Positions 8,501 through 16,859 of a stretch of 64,000 nucleotides of DNA are shown one piece after another. Each line of letters opens with the position of its first letter. Within the stretch, counting starts at the first letter, position 1. The notes below the pieces were generated by a model. The model saw only the letters and a program-made list of their open reading frames with translations. It was not told where the DNA came from and made no database searches. Origin of the DNA: Amycolatopsis sp. cg9 (GTDB lineage Bacteria; Actinomycetota; Actinomycetes; Mycobacteriales; Pseudonocardiaceae); the NCBI RefSeq assembly GCF_041346945.1, contig NZ_CP166850.1:2294001-2358000 (forward strand), given 5' to 3'. The translations under genes were made by a program, and so were the position numbers.

Positions 8501-9724
8501 ATGCGTATCTTCCCCCGTCGCGCCCTCGCCGCGGCCGTCGCCACGGTTTCGGTGCTGGCGTTGACGACGCTCGGCCCGCCGCAGGCCTCCGCCACGTCCT
8601 TCTACGACCCGCCGTCACCGCTGCCCGCCGGCCGCAACGGCGACGTCATCCGGCACGAAGCGTCGACGTTCTACATCGACCCGATCAAGCTGCTCAAGGC
8701 CGATGCGGCCGTGCAGCGGATCATGTACCGCAGCACCGACACGCACGGCTCGCCGATCGCCGTCACCGGCACGGTGCTGACGCCGCGGTCCGCGTGGCAC
8801 GGCGCCGGCGTGCGCCCGATCGTCTCCTACGCCGTCGGCACGCAGGGCGAGGGCGACGACTGCGCGCCGTCGAAAGCGCTTGCCGCCGGCTTCGAGTACG
8901 AAGGCCCCTTCATCGCCGGGCTCCTGACGCGGGGCTACGGCGTCGTCGTCACCGACTACGAAGGGCTCGGCACGCCGGGCGACCACACGTACGTCAACCG
9001 CGCCGCGGAGGGGCACGCGGTGCTCGACGCGGTCCGCGCGGCGCAGCGGCTGCCGGAAGCGGGGCTGCCGGACGACGGCCCGGTCGCGATCGCGGGCTAC
9101 TCCCAGGGCGGCGGCGCGTCGGCCGCGGCGGCGGAGCTCCAGCCGAGCTACGCCCCCGAGCTGAAGCTGAAGGGCGCGTACGCCGGGGCGGTGCCGGCGG
9201 ACCTGGCTTCGGTGGCGAAGAACCTCGACGGCCACTACGCGGTCGGCTTCCTCGGCTTCGCGCTGGTGAGCATGAACTACGCGTACCCGGAGCTGAACGT
9301 CCCGGCCCTGCTCAACGCGCGCGGGAAGCAGCTGTTCGAGCAGGTCCGGACCGAGTGCACGGTGGAGGCGATCGCCGCGCACGCGTTCACGCAGTCGTCG
9401 ACGCTGACGAACGACGGCCGCTCGCTGACCGCGTACCTCGGCGAGGAGCCGTACGCGTCCAGGGTGGCGGAGCAGAAGATCGGGACGCTCAAGCCGTCGG
9501 TGCCGGTGCTGATCGTCCACAGCGCCCTCGACGACATCGTGCCCTACGCGCAGGACCGCGACCTGGGCCGGACGTGGTGCGGCAAGGGCGTGAAGGTGCA
9601 GTTCAGCACGTCGCTGGTGCCGACGCACGTGCTCACCGCGGTGCGCGCGTTCCCGGAGGCGTTCGCGTGGCTCGAAGGCCGCTTCGCCGGTCTCCCGGCC
9701 CTCTCCAACTGCGGCCTGTTCTGA
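8501..9724 (+). CDS. Secreted lipase/esterase of the LIP family
   Basis: A 407-residue alpha/beta hydrolase. ATG 8501 follows AGGAGC (8491-8496) and gives a signal peptide (MRIFPRR, hydrophobic core, ASA cleavage near residue 31). The nucleophile elbow is GYSQGGG. The acid is in ALDDIVPY and the histidine in VPTHVL near the C-terminus, in the order expected for secretory lipases. Four or more cysteines suggest disulfides in the exported protein. It probably hydrolyses extracellular esters or triacylglycerols. It is divergent from a TetR gene and ends inside a long hairpin. Confidence 0.88.
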   Translation: MRIFPRRALAAAVATVSVLALTTLGPPQASATSFYDPPSPLPAGRNGDVIRHEASTFYIDPIKLLKADAAVQRIMYRSTDTHGSPIAVTGTVLTPRSAWHGAGVRPIVSYAVGTQGEGDDCAPSKALAAGFEYEGPFIAGLLTRGYGVVVTDYEGLGTPGDHTYVNRAAEGHAVLDAVRAAQRLPEAGLPDDGPVAIAGYSQGGGASAAAAELQPSYAPELKLKGAYAGAVPADLASVAKNLDGHYAVGFLGFALVSMNYAYPELNVPALLNARGKQLFEQVRTECTVEAIAAHAFTQSSTLTNDGRSLTAYLGEEPYASRVAEQKIGTLKPSVPVLIVHSALDDIVPYAQDRDLGRTWCGKGVKVQFSTSLVPTHVLTAVRAFPEAFAWLEGRFAGLPALSNCGLF

Positions 9725-9725
9725 T

Positions 9726-9774
9726 CACGAGGGGCACCCTCATGGCTTTCGAGTCCGTGGAGGTGCCCCTCGTG
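9726..9774. terminator. Long inverted repeat between convergent lipase and DUF3151 genes
   Basis: CACGAGGGGCACC (9726-9738) pairs perfectly with GGTGCCCCTCGTG (9762-9774) around a 23-base loop. It lies directly between the convergent stops and could terminate both directions; there is no clear T-run on the plus strand. Confidence 0.6.
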
Positions 9775-9777
9775 GCG

Positions 9778-10188
9778 TTACTTCAGGCCGGTGGCTTCCG
9801 CGGCGGCGGGGTCGGAGTCGGCGAGGAACGTCCGGCAGCGGTCGTACTCCTCGGTCTCGCCGATCTTGCCGGCGGCCTTGCCCAGGACGGCAAGGGCGCG
9901 CAGGAAGCCCTGGTTGGGGCGGTGCGCCCACGGCACCGGGCCGAAGCCCTTCCAGCCCGCGCGGCGCAGCTGGTCGAGACCGCGGTGGTAGCCGGTGCGG
10001 GCGTACGCGTAGGCGGCGACGGTCTCACCCGCGTCGAAGGCCTTCTCGGCCAGCGACGCCCACGCCTCGCTGTAGTAGGGGTGTTCGGCCGCGACGGTGG
10101 CCGGGTCGCTCCCGGCGTCGAGCGCGGCCTGGGCGGCGGTGTGCTCGGGCAGCAGCGTCGGCTCGGGGCCGAGCAGGTTGTGGGTCAT
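9778..10188 (-). CDS. DUF3151 family protein
   Basis: A 136-residue soluble protein whose start MTHNLLGPEPTLLPEH and later AAEHPYYSEAWASLAEKAF and AGWKGFGPVPW match the actinobacterial DUF3151 family. ATG 10188 is chosen because family members begin MTHNLLG; an ATG nine bases upstream is also possible. The helix-rich pattern suggests a TPR-like fold. In many actinobacteria this gene lies beside fructose-bisphosphate aldolase. Here fba is on the same strand about 2.1 kb upstream, separated by plus-strand genes. Function unknown. Confidence 0.85.
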   Translation of the reverse strand: MTHNLLGPEPTLLPEHTAAQAALDAGSDPATVAAEHPYYSEAWASLAEKAFDAGETVAAYAYARTGYHRGLDQLRRAGWKGFGPVPWAHRPNQGFLRALAVLGKAAGKIGETEEYDRCRTFLADSDPAAAEATGLK

Positions 10189-10204
10189 GCCGCCCATTCT
10201 GCCC

Positions 10205-10291
10205 TCAGAACAACAGGGCCCCGAGCACCCCGCCACCGGCCAGCACCAAGGCGCCGATCAGGACGGCGGCCACAACTCGTTTCGGCATCAT
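10205..10291 (-). CDS. Possible 28-residue single-pass membrane peptide
   Basis: A frame of 28 codons encodes MMPKRVVAAVLIGALVLAGG followed by GVLGALLF: a basic start, then one uninterrupted hydrophobic helix. It ends 16 bases before the DUF3151 start on the same strand, so the two may share a transcript. No strong ribosome site is seen before either ATG (10291 or 10288). The N-in basic/hydrophobic composition is what makes it plausible. Confidence 0.42.
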   Translation of the reverse strand: MMPKRVVAAVLIGALVLAGGGVLGALLF

Positions 10292-10396
10292 GGCGGCACA
10301 CCATGCCAACCCGCGCCGGGTGGAAGCAAGTTCGCCACCCGTAGGGGTGAACCCCGGTTTTCGACGGTCTTAGCCCGCTCGTGACCATGACCGGCC

Positions 10397-11581
10397 ATGA
10401 TGTCGGGCATGGCCAAGGCAGTCGACGTCCCGGTGGACGTGATCCCGCGCAGCCCTATCGGCAAGACGCGGCTGTTCTTCACGCGGCACTGGCACCGCGG
10501 CGCACCCGGGCAGCCGACGCCGGACTGGGTGCTCCGGTTCTGCTACGGGATGTGGCTGGCGGCGTTCGCGTTCAAGCTGGTCGGCTCGTCGTGGGACATG
10601 TCGTGGCACTTCATGTGGCTGCGCGACGACCTGGCGCCGCCGCACCTGATCAACACCGTCGGCACGGTGATCATCGTGGTGCTGGTGGCGATCCACAGCT
10701 ACACGGGCCTGGGCGCCGACCGCCGCTCCCTGCGCTTGATGCAGATCGGCCTGCTGGTGTTCCTGGTGGCGGCGCCGCTGGACGTCATCAACCACCGCGT
10801 CAACGGCCTGGACCTGACGGCGTGGAGTCCGTCACACATGATGCTGTACCTCGGCACGGGCATCATGCAGGCGGGCGTGCTGCTGGGCTGGCTGAAGTAC
10901 GCGCCGCCCGGCCGCTTCCGCACCGGCGTCCTGCTCGGGCTGTGGGCGTTCTTCCTGGAGAACACGTTCTTCCCGAACGGCCAGCAGGAGTACGGGATCC
11001 TGGGGCTGCGCGCGTGGGAGCGCGGCGAGCCGGAGGCCGAGAAGTCCCTGCTGGACTTCGCGGCCAACCAGATCGGCCACCCGGTCGACCGCACGGCGGT
11101 GCTGCACTTCACGATGCCGATCCCGGAGTGGGTGTACCCGCTGTGGGGCATCGGCGCGATGGCGTTGATCTTGGTCTTGGCGCGCAAGACGCTGGCCTTC
11201 CGCTGGGCGGCAACCTCGGTCGCGCTCGCGTACGTGGCCTACCGGTCGGTGATGTGGCCGCTGCTGCTGGGCCTGGGGTTCCCGGTGTCGACGGTGCCGT
11301 TCTACCTGCTGTTCGTGGGCCTCGCGGTGGACCTGGCGTTCGCGATGGGTTCGGGCGTCCTGCGCGCCGGCGCGGGAGCCCTGCTGGTGACGGCGTTCGG
11401 CTACGGCGCGCTGTGGCTGCAGTCCCAGTTCCGCCCGTGGGTACTGGGCGACGCGCACACGGAGTCGGCCCCACCGGTCGCGTACTGGACGGCGGCGGTG
11501 GTCCTGGCGGGGGTGTTCGCCCTCTGGGCAGCGGCCGGCCCGGCGACGCGGCGGTGGTCCGCGAAGCGGGTAACGGCGTAG
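10397..11581 (+). CDS. Polytopic membrane protein of unknown function
   Basis: A 394-residue protein with about nine to ten hydrophobic segments. Charged or aromatic landmarks include GSSWDMSWHFMWLRDDLAPP, DVINHRVNG, WSPSHMMLYLG and LENTFFPNGQQEYG. Recurrent His and Trp residues at membrane boundaries (DMSWHF, SPSHMM) hint at metal or haem contacts, but I do not recognise a family. The start is uncertain among ATGs at 10397, 10400 and 10409, none with a clear ribosome site. The toxin-antitoxin pair follows on the same strand 22 bp downstream. Confidence 0.75.
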   Translation: MMSGMAKAVDVPVDVIPRSPIGKTRLFFTRHWHRGAPGQPTPDWVLRFCYGMWLAAFAFKLVGSSWDMSWHFMWLRDDLAPPHLINTVGTVIIVVLVAIHSYTGLGADRRSLRLMQIGLLVFLVAAPLDVINHRVNGLDLTAWSPSHMMLYLGTGIMQAGVLLGWLKYAPPGRFRTGVLLGLWAFFLENTFFPNGQQEYGILGLRAWERGEPEAEKSLLDFAANQIGHPVDRTAVLHFTMPIPEWVYPLWGIGAMALILVLARKTLAFRWAATSVALAYVAYRSVMWPLLLGLGFPVSTVPFYLLFVGLAVDLAFAMGSGVLRAGAGALLVTAFGYGALWLQSQFRPWVLGDAHTESAPPVAYWTAAVVLAGVFALWAAAGPATRRWSAKRVTA

Positions 11582-11603
11582 CACACGGTGCTACATTCGG
11601 CTG

Positions 11604-11882
11604 GTGAACGTCATCAGCCAGCGCGAGTTCCGGAACAACTCGGCGGCGATCATGGACGCTGTCGAAGCCGGCGAGACGTACCACGTCACCCGGAACGGCG
11701 TGGAGATCGCCGAACTGCGGCCGTTGTCCCGTCGGCAGCGGTTCACCGCGGCAGAGCTGGTCGAGCGGCACAAGCGACTGCCCCGGGTCGACGCGGCCGA
11801 ACTGCGGCGCGATGCCGACGGGTCCTTCGGCGACGATCGCATCAGCGACGACGACAACCCGCGGGAGCGCGCTCGTGGCTGA
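11604..11882 (+). CDS. Phd/YefM-type antitoxin
   Basis: A 92-residue protein starting at GTG 11604. The N-terminal MNVISQREFRNNSAAIMDAV and HVTRNGVEIAELRPL form the Phd/YefM DNA-binding fold, in which short strands and a helix bind the promoter. The acidic tail (DADGSFGDDRISDDDN) is the usual flexible toxin-neutralising segment. Its stop overlaps the start of the PIN toxin by 8 bp, ensuring coupled synthesis. Autorepression of the pair by the complex is expected from the family. Confidence 0.88.
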   Translation: MNVISQREFRNNSAAIMDAVEAGETYHVTRNGVEIAELRPLSRRQRFTAAELVERHKRLPRVDAAELRRDADGSFGDDRISDDDNPRERARG

Positions 11883-12279
11883 CCGGCACGCCACCGGCGT
11901 GCTCGACACCTGCACCTACCTCGAGCTCGGCAGCTTGGACCCGGCAACGCTCCCGGAATTCCCGGAGATCACCGCCGTGACCATGGCCGAACTCCACCAG
12001 GGCGTCGTCATGACCGCGGATCCGGCCACGAAGGCCATCCGGAACGAGCAACTGGGCGCGGCCATCGCCGAATTCACCCCGCTGCCGTTCGACGGTGAGG
12101 CCGCCGTGCGGTACGGCACGCTGGTCGCGCTGACCACCGCCGCGGGCCGGTCACCACGACCACGCCGGCCGGATCTGATGATCGCCGCGATCGCGTCCGT
12201 CAACGGCCTGCCGCTGTACACCCGCAACGCGAAGGACTTCCGCGGTCTCGAGAGCCTGCTGGAAGTCGTCGAGGTCTGA
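11875..12279 (+). CDS. PIN-domain toxin (VapC-like ribonuclease)
   Basis: A 134-residue PIN domain. GTG 11875 gives VADRHATGVLDTCTY, placing the first catalytic aspartate at LDT; a GGGAG precedes it. Further acidic residues lie in VTMAELHQG, PRRPDLMIAAIA and TRNAKDF, matching the four-acid Mg2+ site of VapC endoribonucleases. It pairs with the overlapping Phd-type antitoxin. VapC targets are usually tRNA or rRNA; the target here is unknown. The pair ends at a hairpin shared with the convergent aldolase gene. Confidence 0.88.
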   Translation: MADRHATGVLDTCTYLELGSLDPATLPEFPEITAVTMAELHQGVVMTADPATKAIRNEQLGAAIAEFTPLPFDGEAAVRYGTLVALTTAAGRSPRPRRPDLMIAAIASVNGLPLYTRNAKDFRGLESLLEVVEV

Positions 12280-12288
12280 ACACGACGA

Positions 12289-12323
12289 AGGGGCGGCACT
12301 TTCCCTGTGAAAGTGCCGCCCCT
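12289..12323. terminator. Hairpin terminator of the CACTTTC...GAAAGTG family
   Basis: A 14-bp perfect stem (AGGGGCGGCACTTT, 12289-12302, with 12310-12323) encloses the loop CCCTGTG. It sits between the convergent toxin and fba genes. Its core CACTTTC-CCTGT-GAAAGTG recurs at several other places in the window. Confidence 0.7.
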
Positions 12324-12333
12324 CCGCGCGTGG

Positions 12334-13365
12334 CTACTTGAGCTTCGTGCCCGCCGAGCCGAGAGCCTGGCAAGCCTCGACCACGCGCTGGGCCATCCCG
12401 GCCTCCGCGGCCTTCAGGTACGAGCGCGGGTCGTAGACCTTCTTGTTGCCGACCTCGCCGTCGATCTTCAGGACGCCGTCGTAGTTCTTGAAGAAGTGGT
12501 CCACGATCGGGCGGGTGAACGCGTACTGGGTGTCGGTGTCGACGTTCATCTTCACCACGCCGTAGGACACCGCTTCGCGGATTTCCTCCGGCAGCGAGCC
12601 GGAGCCGCCGTGGAAGACCAGCTCGAACGGCTTCGACCCGGCGTCGAGGCCGAGCTTCTTCGCCGCGGCTTCCTGGCCGCCCTTGAGCACGTCGGGGCGG
12701 AGCTTGACGTTGCCCGGCTTGTACACGCCGTGGACGTTGCCGAAGGTCGCCGCGAGCAGGTAGCGGCCCTTCTCCCCAGCGCCGAGGGCGTCGATGGTCT
12801 TGAGGAAGTCGCCTTCGGCGGTGTAGAGCTTTTCGTTGATTTCGGCTTCGACGCCGTCTTCTTCGCCGCCGACGACGCCGATCTCGACCTCGAGGATGAT
12901 GTGCGCGGCCGCGGTCTTGGCCAGCAGCTCGGTGGCGATCTCGAGGTTTTCGTCGAGGTCGATGGCGGAGCCGTCCCACATGTGGGACTGGAAGAGCGGG
13001 TTCTGGCCGTTCTTGACGCGCTCGGCGGAGATCTCGATGAGCGGGCGGACGAAGCCGTCGAGCTTGTCCTTGGGGCAGTGGTCGGTGTGCAGCGCGACGT
13101 TGACGTCGTAGCGCGCGGCGACGACCTGGGCGAACTCGGCCAGCGCGGTCGCGCCGGTGACCATGTCCTTGACCTTCTGGCCGGAGGCGAATTCGGCGCC
13201 GCCGGTGGAGAACTGGATGATGCCGTCGCTCTCCGCCTCGGCGAACCCGCGGATGGCGGCGTTCACGGTCTCGGACGAGGTCACGTTGATGGCGGGGTAG
13301 GCGAACTCGTTCGCCTTCGCCCGGTCCAGCATCTCCGCGTAGACCTCGGGGGTCGCGATGGGCAT
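12334..13365 (-). CDS. fba: Class II fructose-bisphosphate aldolase
   Basis: A 343-residue zinc-dependent aldolase that cleaves fructose 1,6-bisphosphate to dihydroxyacetone phosphate and glyceraldehyde 3-phosphate in glycolysis and gluconeogenesis. Metal and catalytic motifs are clear: ALHTDHCPKD (catalytic Asp and zinc His), ILEVEIGVVGGEEDGV, AATFGNVHGVYKPGNV, VFHGGSGS and KMNVDTDTQYAF. ATG 13365 follows AAGGAGG, giving MPIATPEVYAEML, the usual start. The upstream spacer carries a terminator for the preceding F420-type gene, so fba has its own promoter. Confidence 0.97.
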   Translation of the reverse strand: MPIATPEVYAEMLDRAKANEFAYPAINVTSSETVNAAIRGFAEAESDGIIQFSTGGAEFASGQKVKDMVTGATALAEFAQVVAARYDVNVALHTDHCPKDKLDGFVRPLIEISAERVKNGQNPLFQSHMWDGSAIDLDENLEIATELLAKTAAAHIILEVEIGVVGGEEDGVEAEINEKLYTAEGDFLKTIDALGAGEKGRYLLAATFGNVHGVYKPGNVKLRPDVLKGGQEAAAKKLGLDAGSKPFELVFHGGSGSLPEEIREAVSYGVVKMNVDTDTQYAFTRPIVDHFFKNYDGVLKIDGEVGNKKVYDPRSYLKAAEAGMAQRVVEACQALGSAGTKLK

Positions 13366-13483
13366 CGGTATTCCTCCTTGGCAGGGATGGGTCCCGACCG
13401 CATCGTACGAGGTGTACCGCCGCCGCACACCGGTCCCCGCGCAGAAACTTTTCCGCACGTGGGATCGGTTCAGAAGGGGGTGC

Positions 13484-13514
13484 GTCCGACCGCCGGGCGC
13501 ACCGGCGGCCGGAC
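13484..13514 (-). terminator. Hairpin after the F420-type oxidoreductase
   Basis: Thirteen-base arms (13484-13496 and 13502-13514) with one mismatch enclose GCGCA, six bases past the minus-strand stop at 13520. It probably ends that transcript before fba. Confidence 0.55.
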
Positions 13515-13519
13515 GGAGA

Positions 13520-14344
13520 TCACAGCAGTTCGGCAGCCAGCGCCCGGTAGCCGGGCCACGGGTCTTCGTTCAGCACCTGGACGACCACCTGGTCCGCGCC
13601 CGCCTCCAGGTGGGCCGACAGGCCGCGGGCGATCGTCGCGGCGTCGCCGTGCAGGGCCAGCGCGTCGACCAGGCGGTCGCTGCCCTCGCCGGCCAGATCT
13701 GCGTCGGTGAACCCGAGTTTGCGCAGGTTGGCGACGTAGTTCGACAGCCCCAGGTAGTACTTCACGGTGTTCCGCCCGATCGCCCGCGCCTCGGCGGCGT
13801 CGGTACCCAGGACCACCTTGTGCTCCGGGGCCAGCAGCGGGCCCGCGCCCAGGATCTCCCGGGTGTCGCGGGTGTGCTCCGGCGTCGTCAGGTACGGGTG
13901 CGCGCCGGCCGTGCGCTCGCCCGACAACGCCACCACCTTCGGCCCCAGCGCCGCCAGCGCGCGACCGGCGACGGGGACACCCGCCTTGTCCAGGCCGTCC
14001 AGGTAGTCGACCAGCGCCGCGTACGGCTTCTTGTACTCCTTCGTCGCTTCGCGGTGGCCCGCGCCGACGCCGAGCAGGAAGCGGTCCGGGTACTTGCCCG
14101 CGATCCGCTCGTACACCTTCGCGATCGACGCCGGTTCGTCCTGCCAGATGTTCACGATGCCGGTCGCGATGACCAGCCGGTCCGTCGCCGCGAGCAGGTC
14201 GTCCACGGACGCGAGGTCGGCCGCGCCGGGCGAGCCGCCCAGCCAGATCGCCCCGTAGCCGAGCTTCTCCGCCTCCGCCGCGAACTCCGCGTCGACGTTA
14301 GCGTGGTACCGCCAGATCCCGAGCTTGCCCAGTTCGATAGCCAT
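13520..14344 (-). CDS. LLM-class F420-dependent oxidoreductase (TIGR03620-like)
   Basis: A 274-residue luciferase-fold protein. The N-terminal LGKLGIWRYH and EAEKLGYGAIWLGGSPG, then IATGIVNIW and FLLGVGAGHRE, match the mycobacterial/actinobacterial F420 family rather than the FMN sulfonate enzymes. The C-terminal GLSAHLEAGADQVVVQVL is the usual end of these barrels. ATG 14344 is preceded by GGAGTG. It is divergent from the aldo/keto reductase with a 62-bp spacer, suggesting shared control. Substrate unknown. Confidence 0.88.
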   Translation of the reverse strand: MAIELGKLGIWRYHANVDAEFAAEAEKLGYGAIWLGGSPGAADLASVDDLLAATDRLVIATGIVNIWQDEPASIAKVYERIAGKYPDRFLLGVGAGHREATKEYKKPYAALVDYLDGLDKAGVPVAGRALAALGPKVVALSGERTAGAHPYLTTPEHTRDTREILGAGPLLAPEHKVVLGTDAAEARAIGRNTVKYYLGLSNYVANLRKLGFTDADLAGEGSDRLVDALALHGDAATIARGLSAHLEAGADQVVVQVLNEDPWPGYRALAAELL

Positions 14345-14406
14345 GGAACACTCCAACGCGTGGGACGGCGATTTTCCTCCCGGATCGGCGAACTAACGTC
14401 GGGGAC

Positions 14407-15309
14407 ATGACCAAGCTGGGAAACACCGACCTCGACGTGTACAGGCTCAACCTCGGCGGCAACGTCTTCGGCTGGACGGCCGACGAGCCGCAGTCGTTCG
14501 CCGTGCTCGACGCCTACACCGCCGCCGGCGGCAACTTCGTGGACTCCGCCGACCTCTACGGCGGAGGCGGCGGCTCCGAGGAGATCCTCGGCAACTGGCT
14601 GGCCGCGCGCGGCAACCGGGACGACGTCGTCGTCGCGACCAAGGTCGGTATGTGGGAGGGCCGGCCGGGCCTGTCCGCGAAGAATATCCAGGCCGCGGCG
14701 GAGGACTCGCTGCGCCGCCTCAAGACCGACCGCATCGACCTCTACTACGCCCACCTCGACGACGCGGACACCCCGCTCGAGGAGACGCTCGAAGCCTTCG
14801 ACGCGCTGGTCCGCGCGGGCAAGGTGCGCTACCTCGGCGCCTCCAACTACACCGCCGAGCGACTCGCCGAAGCACTGTCCATTTCGGACCGCAACGGGTT
14901 CGCGCGGTACGCCGTGCTGCAGCCGCACTACAACCTCGTCGAGCGGGACTACGAGCGCGACCTCGCCCCGCTCGTCGAGCGCGAAGGCCTGGCCACGCTG
15001 CCGTACTTCTCGCTGGCGAAGGGCTTCCTGACCGGCAAGTACCGCACGAAGGGCGACGTGACCGACAGCCCGCGCGCCGCCCGCGCGGAGTCCTATTTGG
15101 ACAACGGCGGCGAGCGCGTGCTGGCCGAGCTCGACGAGGTCGCGAGCGCCCACGGCGTCTCGGTCGCCACGGTCGCGCTCGCCTGGCTGCGGCAGCAGCC
15201 GACGGTCGCCGCACCGATCGCCAGCGCCCGCACACCGGAGCAGCTCACCGACCTGATCGCGTCCGTCACCCTCGACCTGACTCCCGACGAAGTAGCGTCA
15301 CTTTCGTAG
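14407..15309 (+). CDS. Aldo/keto reductase
   Basis: A 300-residue NADPH-dependent TIM-barrel reductase. The catalytic tetrad positions are visible: Asp and Tyr in NFVDSADLYGGG, Lys in VVATKVG, and His in LYYAHLDD. VRYLGASNYTAERL and the phosphate-binding IASARTPEQL follow in order. It should reduce aldehydes or ketones, or oxidise the reverse substrates. It faces the F420-type gene across a short divergent spacer. The TAG stop lies in the loop of the hairpin at 15295-15321. Confidence 0.92.
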   Translation: MTKLGNTDLDVYRLNLGGNVFGWTADEPQSFAVLDAYTAAGGNFVDSADLYGGGGGSEEILGNWLAARGNRDDVVVATKVGMWEGRPGLSAKNIQAAAEDSLRRLKTDRIDLYYAHLDDADTPLEETLEAFDALVRAGKVRYLGASNYTAERLAEALSISDRNGFARYAVLQPHYNLVERDYERDLAPLVEREGLATLPYFSLAKGFLTGKYRTKGDVTDSPRAARAESYLDNGGERVLAELDEVASAHGVSVATVALAWLRQQPTVAAPIASARTPEQLTDLIASVTLDLTPDEVASLS

Positions 15310-15321
15310 GGAAAGTGACGC
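15295..15321 (+). terminator. Hairpin of the CACTTTC family containing the stop codon
   Basis: GCGTCACTTT (15295-15304) pairs with AAAGTGACGC (15312-15321) around CGTAGGG. The TAG of the aldo/keto reductase gene lies in the loop, so translation runs into the structure. In the opposite orientation the core reads CACTTTC-CCTAC-GAAAGTG. Confidence 0.6.
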
Positions 15322-15390
15322 CTACTCTTGGGTAGCTTACTGCGGGTAAGTTGAGGTACGGTGCCCTCAAGTGACATCAAGGAGGGCACC

Positions 15391-16302
15391 GTGGCCAACC
15401 CGTTTTCGCTGCTGAGCGGCACCAAGAAGGTCGACGGGAAGGTCGTGCTGATCACCGGCGCGGCCCGCGGCATCGGCGCCGGACTGGCCGAACGGCTCGC
15501 CGCGCGCGGTGCGAAGGTCGCCCTCGTCGGCCTCGAAGCCGAAGAGCAGAAGAAGGTCGCCGACCGGATCGGGCCGAACGCGCACGCCTGGGAAGCCGAC
15601 GTCACGAGCTGGGACGCCCTCGAAAAAGCGACGAAGGGCGTCGTCGAGCACTTCGGCGGGATCGACATCGTCATCGCCAACGCCGGCATCGCGACCGCGG
15701 GCTTCGTCCGCTCGGTCGACAAGGCCGCGTTCGAGAAGGTCATCGAGGTCGACCTGCTCGGCGTCTGGCGGACGTTCCGCGTCACGCTCCCGCACGTCAT
15801 CGAGCGCAAGGGCTACCTGCTCGCCATCTCGAGCCTCGCCGCGATCACGCACGCGCCGGGCATGGCGAACTACGCCGCCGCCAAGGCCGGCGTCGAGGCG
15901 TTCTCGAACAGCCTCCGCGCCGAGGTCGCCCACCTGGGCGTCAAGGTCGGCGTCGCGCACCCGACGTGGATCCGCACCGACCTGGTCGAGAGCGCCGACG
16001 CGCACCCCGTGTTCGGCAAGCTCCGCGCGTCGATGCCGGGCCTGATCGGCAAGACCTACCCGCTCGACACCGCGCTGGACGACCTCGAAGCGGGCATCCT
16101 CAAGCGCGCCCGGACCATCCACGTGCCGCGCTGGGTCGGCGGGCTCAAGCTGCTCCGCGCGTTCCTGCCGCCGATCATCGAGATCGGGTCCCGCAGCCGG
16201 GTACCTTCGGCGGACAAGGCCGCGCTGGCCGACATCGAGGCGCGCGGCGCGTTCGAATCGGCGGTCACCGGCCACGGCGGGCGAGCCGCCACCAAGGGGT
16301 GA
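15391..16302 (+). CDS. Short-chain dehydrogenase/reductase
   Basis: A 303-residue SDR. The cofactor motif is VLITGAARGIGAGLAERL, followed by NAG (IVIANAGIA), the catalytic Ser in LLAISSLAA and YxxxK in NYAAAKAGVEAF. GTG 15391 sits six bases after AAGGAGG (15379-15385); the in-frame codons further upstream lie within a likely promoter. A C-terminal extension (RTIHVPRWVGGLKLLRAFLP) is typical of SDRs found with lipid and Baeyer-Villiger enzymes in mycobacteria. It starts a plus-strand run of five genes and is followed two bases later by the PPOX gene. Confidence 0.92.
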   Translation: MANPFSLLSGTKKVDGKVVLITGAARGIGAGLAERLAARGAKVALVGLEAEEQKKVADRIGPNAHAWEADVTSWDALEKATKGVVEHFGGIDIVIANAGIATAGFVRSVDKAAFEKVIEVDLLGVWRTFRVTLPHVIERKGYLLAISSLAAITHAPGMANYAAAKAGVEAFSNSLRAEVAHLGVKVGVAHPTWIRTDLVESADAHPVFGKLRASMPGLIGKTYPLDTALDDLEAGILKRARTIHVPRWVGGLKLLRAFLPPIIEIGSRSRVPSADKAALADIEARGAFESAVTGHGGRAATKG

Positions 16303-16304
16303 AC

Positions 16305-16778
16305 ATGTCCCGTCGCGATCAGATCCGGATGACCGAGGACGAGGTCCGCGAGTACCTCGCCGGCCAGCAGGTCATCAACGTCGCCAGCGTCGGCCCGAAC
16401 GGCCGGCCGCACCTCGCGCCGCTCTGGTACTTCCCGCACGAGGACGGCGTCGCGACCTGGACGTACGGCACCTCGCAGAAGGCCAAGAACTTCCGGCGGC
16501 TCCCCGAAGCGACCGTGCTGGTCGAGGACGGGGACAGCTACGAGAAGCTCCGCGGCGTCTCCTTCGAGGCCGACGTCGAGATCGTCGAGGACACCGCCGA
16601 GGTCACCCGGATGGGGATCGAGCTCATGCAGCGGTACGCGGGCGCCAAGCCGGGCGACCCCGTGCCCGACGAGCTGCGGGCCTTCATCGCAGGTCAGGCA
16701 CCGAAACGCGTCGGGCTGATCTTCCGGCCGACGAAGGTCGCCAGCTGGAACCACGGCAAGCTCGGCGGGACGTACTGA
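16305..16778 (+). CDS. PPOX-class split-barrel flavin/F420-binding protein
   Basis: A 157-residue split-barrel protein (pyridoxamine 5'-phosphate oxidase-like). VINVASVGPNGRPHLAPLWYF is the first strand pair and cofactor site; KAKNFRRLPEATVLVEDGD and RVGLIFRPTKVASWNHGKLGG complete the family pattern. ATG 16305 comes two bases after the SDR stop and follows AAGGGGTG. In actinobacteria such proteins bind F420, FMN or haem. Position suggests a role alongside the SDR and the monooxygenase downstream. Confidence 0.87.
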   Translation: MSRRDQIRMTEDEVREYLAGQQVINVASVGPNGRPHLAPLWYFPHEDGVATWTYGTSQKAKNFRRLPEATVLVEDGDSYEKLRGVSFEADVEIVEDTAEVTRMGIELMQRYAGAKPGDPVPDELRAFIAGQAPKRVGLIFRPTKVASWNHGKLGGTY

Positions 16779-16804
16779 ACGGTAGGGAGTACTTCCAAGT
16801 AACT

Positions 16805-16819
16805 GTTACCTGAGGTAAC
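16805..16819. promoter_or_regulatory. Perfect palindrome upstream of the Baeyer-Villiger gene
   Basis: GTTACC-TGA-GGTAAC is a 6-bp-arm perfect palindrome 41 bp before the monooxygenase start. A weaker related element, CTTAC-TGCGG-GTAAG, lies upstream of the SDR at about 15337-15351. Shared operators for a TetR- or FadR-type lipid regulator are possible; no such regulator is adjacent. Confidence 0.45.
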
Positions 16820-16859
16820 GTCATCTGGGCAGCATCCTCGAAGCAGCGGAGGCCGACAG

